From NCBI GenBank assembly GCA_028696945.1, contig JAQVGD010000012.1, positions 1 to 33,197 of the forward strand: a DNA stretch of 33,197 nt, read 5' to 3'. The notes under the pieces are model-generated. The model was not told where the DNA came from. It made no database searches and was given only the letters and a program-made list of their open reading frames with translations. The position numbers and the translations under genes are program-made. Below, piece after piece: positions 9,682 to 19,130 of the stretch. The number at the start of each line of letters is the position of its first letter. The stretch's first letter is position 1. This stretch comes from Lutibacter sp. Lineage in GTDB: Bacteria; Bacteroidota; Bacteroidia; Flavobacteriales; Flavobacteriaceae.

Positions 9682-10895
9682 GTGATATAAATGTTATGCA
9701 AAAAGGTTGGGCTGAATGTAATATTGGTGAATTAGTTGAATTAGCACAAGGTGTGGCAATCAATGCTAAGACAAATTATGTACTTTCTGATAAAAAGAAT
9801 GGTATTCCATTGTTAAAAATCAATAATTTATTAAATAACACTGTTGACCAATATGCTAATCCTGATTTAGTTCCAAAACAAAGTATAATCAATAAAAATG
9901 ATGTGATTTTTACAAGAACAGGGCAAGTTGGAGAAGTTCTAACAAATAAATATGGAATATTGCATAATAATAGCTTTAAGGTTATTCCTAATGAAAAGTT
10001 ATATTGGAATTATCTATATTGGTATTTGAAGAGTAGAAAAGTCTATAATTATGTACAAAAAGTCGCGGCAGGTTCAGTTCAAAAAGATTTAAATCATAGT
10101 GCTTTTAAAACTATTCTATTTAAATATCCTGAAAATATAGATGAACAAAAATCCATTGCCAATATACTCACAGCTTTTGATGATAAAATAGAGTTACTCC
10201 AACAACAAAACCAAACATTAGAAGCTCTAGCACAAACTATTTTTAAAGAATGGTTTGGTAAATACCAAGTTGGTGATGAATTGCCTGATGGTTGGAGAAT
10301 TGGTAAGTTGGGGAAAATGGCAAATTTAAAATCAGGTTATGCGTTTAAAAGTAATGATTTTGTAGAATTGAATAGTAAAAAGGCTTTAAAAATAAAAGAT
10401 TTAAAGGGAAATGGCAGAGTTGATTTGAGTGATATTTCAAGTGTTTCAGATGAAATTACAGCAATTAGTAGAGTTAAATATTTTAAGTTAAATGCAGGTG
10501 ATATTGTAATAGCTATGTCAGGAAATACAACAGGTAAAATTGGTGTAGTTCCACCTCATTCAAATGAAGTTTATTTGAACCAGAGAGTGGGGAAGTTTTT
10601 TATGGTAGATGATAAATTAAATAGCTTTTTATATTCTTTTTTAATGTCAGGTAATTATGAAGAAAAAATATTATCAATGGGATATGGGAGTGCCCAACCA
10701 AATATAAGTCCATCACAAATTGAAGATATTGATATTATATACCCTGATAATGAAACGATTAAGAAATTCAGTGATATTTCTAATCCAATATTTCAGAAAG
10801 TATTAGATAATAATGCTCTAATCCAATCCCTTACCAAAACACGTGATGCTTTGTTGCCAAAATTAATGAGCGGGCAGGTTAGGGTTAAAATGTAA
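9678..10895 (+). CDS. hsdS: Type I restriction-modification specificity subunit
   Basis: Two target-recognition-domain halves separated by helical '[39 protein letters not shown]', C-terminal '[16 protein letters not shown]'; 4-bp ATGA overlap with hsdM. Confidence 0.95.
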   Translation: MSDINVMQKGWAECNIGELVELAQGVAINAKTNYVLSDKKNGIPLLKINNLLNNTVDQYANPDLVPKQSIINKNDVIFTRTGQVGEVLTNKYGILHNNSFKVIPNEKLYWNYLYWYLKSRKVYNYVQKVAAGSVQKDLNHSAFKTILFKYPENIDEQKSIANILTAFDDKIELLQQQNQTLEALAQTIFKEWFGKYQVGDELPDGWRIGKLGKMANLKSGYAFKSNDFVELNSKKALKIKDLKGNGRVDLSDISSVSDEITAISRVKYFKLNAGDIVIAMSGNTTGKIGVVPPHSNEVYLNQRVGKFFMVDDKLNSFLYSFLMSGNYEEKILSMGYGSAQPNISPSQIEDIDIIYPDNETIKKFSDISNPIFQKVLDNNALIQSLTKTRDALLPKLMSGQVRVKM

Positions 10896-10952
10896 CAATA
10901 AGCAATAAAATTATTTTATAAGAACTTAAAATTACATTTTTGTAAAAATAGA

Positions 10953-10982
10953 TTGTTTTTTAAATACTTATTTGTACATTTG
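10953..10982 (+). promoter_or_regulatory. Bacteroidota promoter (TTG-N19-TACATTTG) upstream of the ATPase gene
   Basis: TTG 10953-10955, exactly 19 nt, TACATTTG 10975-10982; 19 nt before the 11002 start codon. Confidence 0.7.
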
Positions 10983-11001
10983 AGTTAAAATAAGAAATAG
11001 T

Positions 11002-12450
11002 ATGAGTTTTGATACAGTTATTCCAACGGCAAAAAGAATAGAACGTTTACAATATGAAAACCCTTGGTGGACAACAGGCAATGTGCAACAAACCTACCGA
11101 GAAATGTCTAAACGCTTGTATTTTAATTTGTTCTATCCTTTTGTAAAAGAAACTGATATTAAGCGTGCTGTGGTGCTTATGGGCCCCAGAAGAGTTGGTA
11201 AAACAGTTATGATGTATCATACCATTCAAGAGTTAATTAAAGAAAATATTTCGCCACAAAAAATCTTTTTTATAGGTATAGACAATCCTATATATTTGCA
11301 CTTAAGTTTGGAAGATATTTTGTTGTTGGCAAAAGAAGCAGTACAAGCAGCTATCTTAGAAGATTGTTTTGTTTTTTTCGATGAAATTCAGTATTTAAAA
11401 GATTGGGAGCGCCATCTTAAAGTGTTGGTTGATAGGTATCCCAAAACAAAATTTGTAGTATCGGGTTCTGCTGCTGCTGCTTTGCGTTTACAAAGTACAG
11501 AAAGTGGTGCTGGCAGGTTTACAGATTTTATGTTACCACCGCTTACCTTTCACGAATACATTCATTTAAAGGGTTTAAATCATTTGATACAAGCTAAAAG
11601 CATCGTTTACAACGGTAAAGAAATTCCTTTTTTTACCACCCACGATAACAAAGCTTTTAACAAAGAATTTTTTCATTACCTCAATTTTGGTGGATATCCA
11701 GAAGTGGTTTTGTCCGAAAAAATACAATCGGATATGGGGCGATACATAAAAAATGATATTGTAGATAAAGTGTTGCTTAGAGATTTACCCAGTTTATATG
11801 GCATTAAAGACGTGCAAGAATTAAATAGCTTTTTTACCTATTTGGCATACAACACAGGGAATGAATTTTCATTTGAGAAATTGTCTAAAGACAGTGGTAT
11901 TCAAAAAGAAATCATAAAAAAATATTTAGAATATCTTGAAGCCGCATTTTTATTAAAGGTAATACACAAGGTTAATGATAACGCCAAAAAGTTTAAAAGA
12001 ATAACGAGCTTTAAAGTGTATTTAACCAATCCTTCTTTACGAACAGCCTTATTTTCTCCCATTGTAGAAACAGATAATGAAATGGGCAATATGGTAGAAA
12101 CTGCTATTTTTTCTCAATGGATGCATCGTGAAAATCTCGATTTAAAATATGCTCGTTGGAAAATGGGACGTGCTGAAGGTGAAGTTGATATTGTACTGCT
12201 GGATAACAAATTATTTAAACCACAATGGTGTGTGGAAATAAAATGGAGCAATCGCTATGTTGACAAACCACAAGAATTAAAAAGCCTAATCTATTTCTGT
12301 AAACAAAATAATTTTAAGGCAAGTTTGGTAACAACTATTGATGTTTTAGCTAATAAAACGATAGAGGATATAAATCTAACCTATGTTCCTGCGGCTGTTT
12401 ATGCGTATAACATTGGTGTGAATACACTAGAAATAAAAACAAATTGGTAA
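11002..12450 (+). CDS. ATP-binding protein, AAA_14/DUF4143-type
   Basis: 482 aa; Walker A 'MGPRRVGKTVMMY', Walker B 'CFVFFDEIQYLKDWERHLKVLVD', 'VVSGSAAAALR', C-terminal DUF4143-like 'EVDIVLLDNKLFKPQWCVEIKWSNR'. Confidence 0.9.
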   Translation: MSFDTVIPTAKRIERLQYENPWWTTGNVQQTYREMSKRLYFNLFYPFVKETDIKRAVVLMGPRRVGKTVMMYHTIQELIKENISPQKIFFIGIDNPIYLHLSLEDILLLAKEAVQAAILEDCFVFFDEIQYLKDWERHLKVLVDRYPKTKFVVSGSAAAALRLQSTESGAGRFTDFMLPPLTFHEYIHLKGLNHLIQAKSIVYNGKEIPFFTTHDNKAFNKEFFHYLNFGGYPEVVLSEKIQSDMGRYIKNDIVDKVLLRDLPSLYGIKDVQELNSFFTYLAYNTGNEFSFEKLSKDSGIQKEIIKKYLEYLEAAFLLKVIHKVNDNAKKFKRITSFKVYLTNPSLRTALFSPIVETDNEMGNMVETAIFSQWMHRENLDLKYARWKMGRAEGEVDIVLLDNKLFKPQWCVEIKWSNRYVDKPQELKSLIYFCKQNNFKASLVTTIDVLANKTIEDINLTYVPAAVYAYNIGVNTLEIKTNW

Positions 12451-12453
12451 AAA

Positions 12454-12645
12454 ATGCTCAATGAAAACTCCATAGAACTTGCTTTTGCAAACCAATTGGT
12501 TGGCCAAAAGTACTTGTATCAGTATGGTCAGATATTGCCCGATACAATCGCAATCCACACCGAGAATGTTTTTAAGAGTTTTTATGAAACTAAATATAAA
12601 ATTGTTGATGTTATAGAAAATGGACCTAATGATTTGCCATTTTAA
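12454..12645 (+). pseudogene. Truncated hsdR 5'-end duplicate (63-aa ORF)
   Basis: MLNENSIELAFANQLVGQKYLYQYGQI matches the start of full hsdR (MPNLNENSIELAFVNQLVGQGYTYFYGPEI); DNA 12461-12508 is nearly identical to the same stretch of hsdR near 14929-14976. Confidence 0.8.
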
Positions 12646-12650
12646 AAAAA

Positions 12651-14903
12651 ATGAATTTTATGAAAAACGTACAAAAACCAGAAAAAATACATCTTGGAAA
12701 ACTTATAGAAGAAATAAAAAAAGGAAGGTTTGTAATACCAGATTTTCAGCGTGAATTTGATTGGCAGCCTTGGGATGTAAGAGATTTAGTGAAATCCATT
12801 TTTATGGATTATTATATTGGCACGCTTCTATTATGGGAGGGAAATAAAGAAAATTACAGAAAACTTGGTTGTGCGAACTTATATGCATTTAATGAAACTT
12901 CAGACCCAGAATTTATAGTTTTAGATGGTCAGCAAAGATTATCAGCACTTCACTATGCTTTTTTTCAACCAGATATAAAGTTTAGAAATAGGAAAAACCC
13001 CATTTATTTTTTCATCAGGCTTAAGGAATTGCTAGACGAAAACTATGAAGAAGCTTTTTTTTATTATAGTAGAACCAAATATTATGATGACTTGGTAGCC
13101 GATGTTAATATACAATATGAAAATCATATTTTTCCTCTAGGAATTATGCAGCAGGGGTCTTGGGGTATTGATGATTGGATTAAAGGCTATAGAGACTACT
13201 GGAATGAGCAAGCTGAATTAGAAGTTGACAATGAAAAGAAAACAGAATTAGAAGCACTTTCTGCTGCTGCAATTGAAATAAGACACGTATTTTCAGACCT
13301 CTTAAATAACTACCAGGTTAGTTATATATCACTCGCTAAAGAGTTGCCACTTAATAAAGTATGCGACATTTTTACACATATCAACTCTAAAGGTAAGCCA
13401 TTAGATACGTTTGATTTAATAAATTCCATTACTCGAAAAGAAGATGTTTACCTTAAAGAAATGTATAGGGAGGCATCAAAATTAATTGATGATATTAGCT
13501 ATCCAGGCTTTGAAATGAAAACTCATATTTTGATGGTGATGTCCATCATAAAACAAAATTATTGTAGTGCCAAGTATTTATATTATTTAGTTCCTGGAGA
13601 AAAGAAAAAAATAAAAAATAAAGAAGGGCAAAACGAAGAAATTATTTTAATAAATAATAAAGAAGAGTTTATAGATTTATGGAATTTGGCAGTTGGAGCT
13701 ATTGATAAAACTTTAAATAGTTTAAAAAATCAACGAGAATTTGGAGCAATCACAGCTAAGTTTTTACCCTATCCTTCAATTATTCCTTGTTTATCAGCCA
13801 TAAAATATTATGTAAAGACCTCTGAATTAAAAAACAAAGTTGACATCCATTCTAAAATTAAAAAATGGTATTGGGCTTCCATTTTCTTAAACAGATATTC
13901 CAGTTCTGTGGAAAGTACATCTACAAAGGATTTTATGGATTTAAAAAAGTGGTTTGATAATGATGACCTAGAGCTAGATGCAGTATCAGAATTTATAGGA
14001 GTCTACAAAAATATTGATTTACATAAAGAAAACAGAAACGGTTCTGCAATTTATAAGGCTATTTTCAACTTGTTTATTTTAAATGAAGCACGTGATTGGG
14101 AGACATTTGAATTACCTGAATATGACGATTTAGATGACCATCATATTGTTCCTAAAAGTTGGGGAAAGGAAATAGGTTTAGGTCAGGATATCAATACTAT
14201 TCTTAATAAAACACCACTTTCAGGAGATACAAACCGGAAGGTTATTAGAAATTCACTGCCAAATGTTTACATTAAAAATATGTTTACTAATAATGATGAA
14301 GAAAAGGTTTTTAAAGTATTAAAATCACATTTAATTAGTAAAAAAGCAGTCGAGATATTATTAAGAGAAGACTTTAGTGTTGTTGATTATAAGGAGTTTA
14401 TTGCAGAAAGGAAGAGTACGATTATTAATGCCATTTATAATATGGTTATTAATGAAACGGTGGAGCTTCCAGAGGATTTATTTAAAATTAATAATGATAT
14501 AGAGGCTCTTGAATTAAAATTTAGAGAGATTATAATCACTAATTTATTTTTGTATAATAGATCCAGTTTAAAGGAAAACTTATCGCCTGATATTTATGAT
14601 AAGTTAAATCAAAAAATTAATCGTGAAAGAAAGCGTAATCCAAATTTGGTTGAAATAAATATTGAAGATGTTGATTATTGGCTGCAGTTTTCAGATCTAC
14701 AGGAATTACAAAGTTTAATAACTTCAAAACTGCACTGGCATAAATTTGAAGGAATGTTTGTTAATAAAGAGCGATTAACTTCTGAATTTAATGATGTGGC
14801 TAACCTTAGAAATGCATTAAGACATTCACGAGAAGTTGATACTATTACAAGGATGAAAGGAGAAGCATCTATTTTATGGTTTAAACAACAATTATCTATT
14901 TAA
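12651..14903 (+). CDS. DUF262/DUF1524 (GmrSD-like) protein with probable C-terminal Swt1-type HEPN domain
   Basis: N-term 'IHLGKLIEEIKKGRFVIPDFQREFDWQPWDVRDLVKSIFMDYYIGTLLLWEG...FIVLDGQQRLSALHYAFF' (DUF262); 'DDHHIVPKSW...NTILNKTPLSGDTNRKVIRNSLPN' (DUF1524 HNH); C-term 'LQFSDLQELQSLI..KLHWHKFEGMF..KERLTSEFNDVANLRNALRHSRE' (RNxxxH). Confidence 0.85.
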   Translation: MNFMKNVQKPEKIHLGKLIEEIKKGRFVIPDFQREFDWQPWDVRDLVKSIFMDYYIGTLLLWEGNKENYRKLGCANLYAFNETSDPEFIVLDGQQRLSALHYAFFQPDIKFRNRKNPIYFFIRLKELLDENYEEAFFYYSRTKYYDDLVADVNIQYENHIFPLGIMQQGSWGIDDWIKGYRDYWNEQAELEVDNEKKTELEALSAAAIEIRHVFSDLLNNYQVSYISLAKELPLNKVCDIFTHINSKGKPLDTFDLINSITRKEDVYLKEMYREASKLIDDISYPGFEMKTHILMVMSIIKQNYCSAKYLYYLVPGEKKKIKNKEGQNEEIILINNKEEFIDLWNLAVGAIDKTLNSLKNQREFGAITAKFLPYPSIIPCLSAIKYYVKTSELKNKVDIHSKIKKWYWASIFLNRYSSSVESTSTKDFMDLKKWFDNDDLELDAVSEFIGVYKNIDLHKENRNGSAIYKAIFNLFILNEARDWETFELPEYDDLDDHHIVPKSWGKEIGLGQDINTILNKTPLSGDTNRKVIRNSLPNVYIKNMFTNNDEEKVFKVLKSHLISKKAVEILLREDFSVVDYKEFIAERKSTIINAIYNMVINETVELPEDLFKINNDIEALELKFREIIITNLFLYNRSSLKENLSPDIYDKLNQKINRERKRNPNLVEINIEDVDYWLQFSDLQELQSLITSKLHWHKFEGMFVNKERLTSEFNDVANLRNALRHSREVDTITRMKGEASILWFKQQLSI

Positions 14904-14915
14904 CTATTAGAATTT

Positions 14916-17900
14916 ATGCCTAATCTCAACGAAAACTCCATAGAACTTGCTTTTGTAAACCAATTGGTTGGTCAAGGATACACGTATTTTTATGGTCCTG
15001 AAATTGCACCATATAGCAGTAATTTACAACGTGAAAGTTTTGAGAGTATTATTTTAGAAAAGCAGTTTAAAGAAGCATTGGTAAAGCTAAATCCAACTTT
15101 ACCAGAAGGTGCATTAATAGAAGCGTATCAAAAAGTTATCAATTTAGGCACACAGGATGTGATGGAAAACAATGAGCGTTTCCATACAATGCTAACCAAT
15201 GGGGTTCCTGTTGAATATGCAAAAGGAGAAGGTGTAAAAGGTGTTAATGTTCAGTTAGTAGATTTTGAAAAAGCTTTTAAAAATGAGTTTTGGGTAGTCA
15301 ATCAATTGGTTACAAAAGAAAACAATATTGAAAAAAGATTAGATGTAGTAATCTATATCAATGGGTTGCCATTAGTAGTTGTAGAACTCAAAAATGCTAC
15401 AGATGAGAAGGCTACAGTTCGCAAAGCATTTACCCAAATACAAAACTATAAAAAAGCAGTTCCTAGCATATTTTACTACAATGCGCTATGTATTATTTCT
15501 GATGGTATTGATGCTAAAACTTCTAGTTTATCTGCTCCTTTCACACGTTTTTTATCTTGGAAAGCACCTAAAGAAAGTAATAATCTTTCAATAAATGTAA
15601 TAAATAAGTTACCCTTAGCTGCTGAACCAACTGTTGAGTATGACAAAACTGAATTACAAATTTTAACTGAACAGATGCTTCAAAAAGAGGTATTGTTAAA
15701 ATTAATTAGGTATTGTACTGTGTTTGAAAGTGAGGAGAAAAAAGATGAAAATACAGGCTTAATTTCAATAGTAAAAATTAAAAAAGTAGCTGCATATCAT
15801 CAATATTATGCAGTTCAAAAAGCAGTTGAACAAACATTAAGAGCCACTCATAAATCTGATGGAGATAGAAAAGTTGGTGTAGTTTGGCATACACAAGGAA
15901 GTGGAAAATCCTTATCAATGGTGTTTTTTAGTGGACAAATTATCACACATCCACTAATGAAAAATCCAACATTGGTAATTTTAACTGATAGGAATGACCT
16001 AGATGACCAATTGTTTGGCACTTTTGGAAATTGCGTTGGGTTATTAAGGCAAACGCCTGTACAAGCTGCGAATAGAGAACATTTGAAAGAACTATTAAAA
16101 GTGTCTGGTGGCGGTGTGGTTTTTACTACCATTCAAAAGTTTTCCCCGGAAGAAGGCAATGTGTATGATACCTTATCTGAAAGAATAAATATTGTGGTAG
16201 TAGCGGATGAAGCACATCGCAGTCAATATGGTTTTACAGGAAAAGTGGTTGAATTAGAGGAAGGTTCAGAAATACGTTACGGAAATGCTAAGTATTTACG
16301 TGATGCCTTACCAAATGCCTCATTTATTGGTTTCACAGGAACACCTATAGAAAAAGCAGACAAATCTACACCTGCTGTTTTTGGAGATTATATAGATGTA
16401 TATGACATTAAACAAGCAGTGGATGATGGTGCTACGGTACCAATTAGTTATGAGTCACGCTTGGTTAAGATTAAATTAAATTCTCAGGTAGGTAGTGAAA
16501 TTGACTCATTAGTAGATGCTATTAGCAATGCAAGTGAAGAGCAATTAGAAAAAGCAAAGAAGAAAACAGCTACAATAAATGCAGTTGTTGGGCATCCAGA
16601 CAGGTTAAAAGATGTTGCACTTGATATTGTAACACATTTTGAAGCACGCCAATCTATATTTGAAGGCAAAGCGATGATAGTATGTATGACACGTCAAATA
16701 TGTGTTGATTTATTTGCTCAAATTATTAAATTAAGACCTGAATGGGATGAAGCAGATAAAGATAAAGGAGTCATAAAAGTAATAATGACCAGCTCTTCTG
16801 ATGACCCAGAAGGTTTCCAACCACACCATACCACAAAGCAACAAAGAAAAGAACTTGCAATAAGAATGAAAGATCCAAATGATGGGTTAAAATTGGTAAT
16901 TGTACGTGATATGTGGCTTACAGGTTTTGATGCTCCAAGTATGAATACAATGTATGTTGACAAGAAAATGCAGGGTGCTAATTTAATGCAAGCAATAGCA
17001 AGGGTAAATCGAGTTTATAAGGATAAACCAGGAGGACTTATTGTAGATTATATTGGAATAGGGCAAGAATTACGAGGTGCAATGGCAACCTATTTACAAA
17101 GTGGAGGAGAAGGAACTGCTTTTGTAGATATTAGAGAAGCTATAGCAGGAATGCTAGAAAAGTTTGAAATAGTAGAACAACAATTTAATGGCTATGATTA
17201 TAAGGCTTATTTTAAAGTTGAAACCAATAAAAAATTACAAGTTTTATTGGGTGCTCAAAACTTTATTTTAGCAAGTGAAAATTTAAAAGACAGGTTTTTA
17301 CGTGAGGTAACAGCTTTATCAAAGTTGTTTGCTATGTCAGTACCAAGTTTGCAAGCTGACAGAATTAAAGACGATGTCGCATTTTTTCAAGCAGTAAAAG
17401 CAAGAATAAATAAGTTTATACCTTCAGGAACAAAATCTGATTATGAAGTTGAGACAGCCATAAAGCAAATTGTAGATGATGCATTAAGTAGTGATGGTGT
17501 AATTGATATTTTTGAAGCAGCAGGAATAAAAGCACCTTCAATAGGAATTTTATCAGACGAATTTTTGTTGGAAGTAAAGAATATGAAGCAAAAAAATGTA
17601 GCCTTTGAACTATTAAAAAAATTGCTAGGTGATGAAGTAAGACTTCGTAAGACAAAGAATATATCACAATCAAAAAAGTTTTCTGAAATGTTAGAGCGTG
17701 TGGTAAAAAGATACCACAACAATCAAATCGATTCAGCACAGGTATTAGAAGAATTATCTACTATTGCACGAGAAATGAGGTTAGAAGACCATAGGGCAGA
17801 AGAACTTGGTTTAACTTCTGAAGAATACGCATTTTACAGTGTGTTAAACCAGAATGATTCTACTAAAATGTTGGATGACCATAAAATGAAAGAACTTATT

Positions 17901-18095
17901 CATCACATTGTAGAAATCATCAGTAAAAATGCCACTGTAGATTGGAGTAAAAGAAGTGATGTCAGAGCTAAATTAAGATTGACAGTTCGTAAAATTTTAA
18001 TACGCTATGGTTATCCACCAGATTTAGCGCGTTTAGAAGCTGATAGAGTTCTAGAGCAAAGTGAGTTATTGGCTGAAGAGTTGAGTAGGGCGTAG
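14916..18095 (+). CDS. hsdR: Type I restriction-modification system endonuclease/translocase subunit
   Basis: 1059 aa; nuclease motif 'LDVVIYINGLPLVVVELKNA', Walker A 'VVWHTQGSGKSLSM', 'VVADEAHRSQYG', 'FIGFTGTPIE', 'MQAIARVNRVYKDKPGGLIVDYIG'. Confidence 0.97.
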   Translation: MPNLNENSIELAFVNQLVGQGYTYFYGPEIAPYSSNLQRESFESIILEKQFKEALVKLNPTLPEGALIEAYQKVINLGTQDVMENNERFHTMLTNGVPVEYAKGEGVKGVNVQLVDFEKAFKNEFWVVNQLVTKENNIEKRLDVVIYINGLPLVVVELKNATDEKATVRKAFTQIQNYKKAVPSIFYYNALCIISDGIDAKTSSLSAPFTRFLSWKAPKESNNLSINVINKLPLAAEPTVEYDKTELQILTEQMLQKEVLLKLIRYCTVFESEEKKDENTGLISIVKIKKVAAYHQYYAVQKAVEQTLRATHKSDGDRKVGVVWHTQGSGKSLSMVFFSGQIITHPLMKNPTLVILTDRNDLDDQLFGTFGNCVGLLRQTPVQAANREHLKELLKVSGGGVVFTTIQKFSPEEGNVYDTLSERINIVVVADEAHRSQYGFTGKVVELEEGSEIRYGNAKYLRDALPNASFIGFTGTPIEKADKSTPAVFGDYIDVYDIKQAVDDGATVPISYESRLVKIKLNSQVGSEIDSLVDAISNASEEQLEKAKKKTATINAVVGHPDRLKDVALDIVTHFEARQSIFEGKAMIVCMTRQICVDLFAQIIKLRPEWDEADKDKGVIKVIMTSSSDDPEGFQPHHTTKQQRKELAIRMKDPNDGLKLVIVRDMWLTGFDAPSMNTMYVDKKMQGANLMQAIARVNRVYKDKPGGLIVDYIGIGQELRGAMATYLQSGGEGTAFVDIREAIAGMLEKFEIVEQQFNGYDYKAYFKVETNKKLQVLLGAQNFILASENLKDRFLREVTALSKLFAMSVPSLQADRIKDDVAFFQAVKARINKFIPSGTKSDYEVETAIKQIVDDALSSDGVIDIFEAAGIKAPSIGILSDEFLLEVKNMKQKNVAFELLKKLLGDEVRLRKTKNISQSKKFSEMLERVVKRYHNNQIDSAQVLEELSTIAREMRLEDHRAEELGLTSEEYAFYSVLNQNDSTKMLDDHKMKELIHHIVEIISKNATVDWSKRSDVRAKLRLTVRKILIRYGYPPDLARLEADRVLEQSELLAEELSRA

Positions 18096-18190
18096 GGGTG
18101 GGTTTCGCAATTATAAGATGATATTGTGTATTACGAATATGATTTTTGGTAATTAGAAGAAACTTTTTTATACTGCTTTGTTGGACAATT

Positions 18191-18811
18191 TTAACGGATA
18201 ACTCCACTAACTCTGTCAACGTTATCTTTTATTCTTGTAAAATGTATTGAGAGCTTGAATATAAATAAATATGCACCGTAATCACTTAAAGTAAATAATC
18301 GCTCATCCTTTAAGTCTTTTGATTGTAAAAGATTAATTGGACAATTATTTAGTCTATCTAAAAAGATTATTGAATCTTCAATTTGCCCTTTTATTTTTGG
18401 AAGAAAAAATATTTGTGTTAATTTCTGTTTTTTTATAGTAGCTATATGCTCTTCAATTTGTTTCTTGTTTTTTTTTGAATCTTTTAAAAGAGTTTCTTTA
18501 TATTTTTTTAAATTGAGTATAGGAGCATAAACAATTTGAGCAGGAAAACTTCTTAGATTTTTAGGGTCAATATCACAAGTATTTGAAAGAATTATACTAT
18601 TTGCTTCTTTTACGGTTGATTCGGGTAAATTAACAATTAGCATATTTTTTATTCCATCACCCTGAAAAATATTAGTTGAATTTTTAAGTGCTGAAGTATA
18701 TAACCTTGAATCAAGATTGTTAGGAAAATCTTTAAGTCCATCAAAAAGCTCTTTTTCAGATTTACTTGATAGAAATTTTGGAAGATATAATTTTATTTCG
18801 TCAAAATTCAT
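18191..18811 (-). CDS. Conserved hypothetical protein, third gene of a TIGR04255-like operon
   Basis: 206 aa; 'IILSNTCDIDPKNLRSFPAQIVYAPIL' and 'LSDYGAYLFIFKLSIHFTRIKDNVDR'; 10-bp gap from the upstream gene, same strand. Confidence 0.75.
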   Translation of the reverse strand: MNFDEIKLYLPKFLSSKSEKELFDGLKDFPNNLDSRLYTSALKNSTNIFQGDGIKNMLIVNLPESTVKEANSIILSNTCDIDPKNLRSFPAQIVYAPILNLKKYKETLLKDSKKNKKQIEEHIATIKKQKLTQIFFLPKIKGQIEDSIIFLDRLNNCPINLLQSKDLKDERLFTLSDYGAYLFIFKLSIHFTRIKDNVDRVSGVIR

Positions 18812-18821
18812 AAAACTTATA

Positions 18822-19127
18822 TTATAACAAATCCCAAAAATTCTTATTTACAATTTCTGCAAATTCTGAGTCTAATTCTTGTGAATTTTGTGTCAGCTCT
18901 TTTGAAAATTTTATTATAATATTTAATTTTTCAGAATCTTCTCTTTGATTTGTATCATAGCTTGTGATATTAGAATTATAACCCCAATGTGAGTCAGAAT
19001 TTTGAAAATTATATTTAGCTTCAAGAGAAGGAGTTATTTTATCATAATCCTCATATTTTAAGGGTAAGACTGTAGAACTAATGGCAGTCATTAATACTAA
19101 ACTCGTTAAATTAGTGCTTGTTCCCAT
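18822..19127 (-). CDS. Small hypothetical protein, second gene of a TIGR04255-like operon
   Basis: 101 aa, N-terminal hydrophobic stretch (NLTSLVLMTAISSTVLPL); starts 3 bp after the stop of the 19131-19844 gene. Confidence 0.7.
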   Translation of the reverse strand: MGTSTNLTSLVLMTAISSTVLPLKYEDYDKITPSLEAKYNFQNSDSHWGYNSNITSYDTNQREDSEKLNIIIKFSKELTQNSQELDSEFAEIVNKNFWDLL

Positions 19128-19130
19128 GTT

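Noticed and set aside
9678-10895. Phase-variable or invertible hsdS
   Set aside because: Only one hsdS is present and no inverted-repeat partner or recombinase was seen nearby.
8170-18095. Reading the locus as BREX or DISARM because of the multi-gene layout with methylase, ATPase and nuclease
   Set aside because: No PglZ, BrxC/BrxL, DrmA/B or related signatures; hsdM/S/R are clearly Type I R-M subunits.
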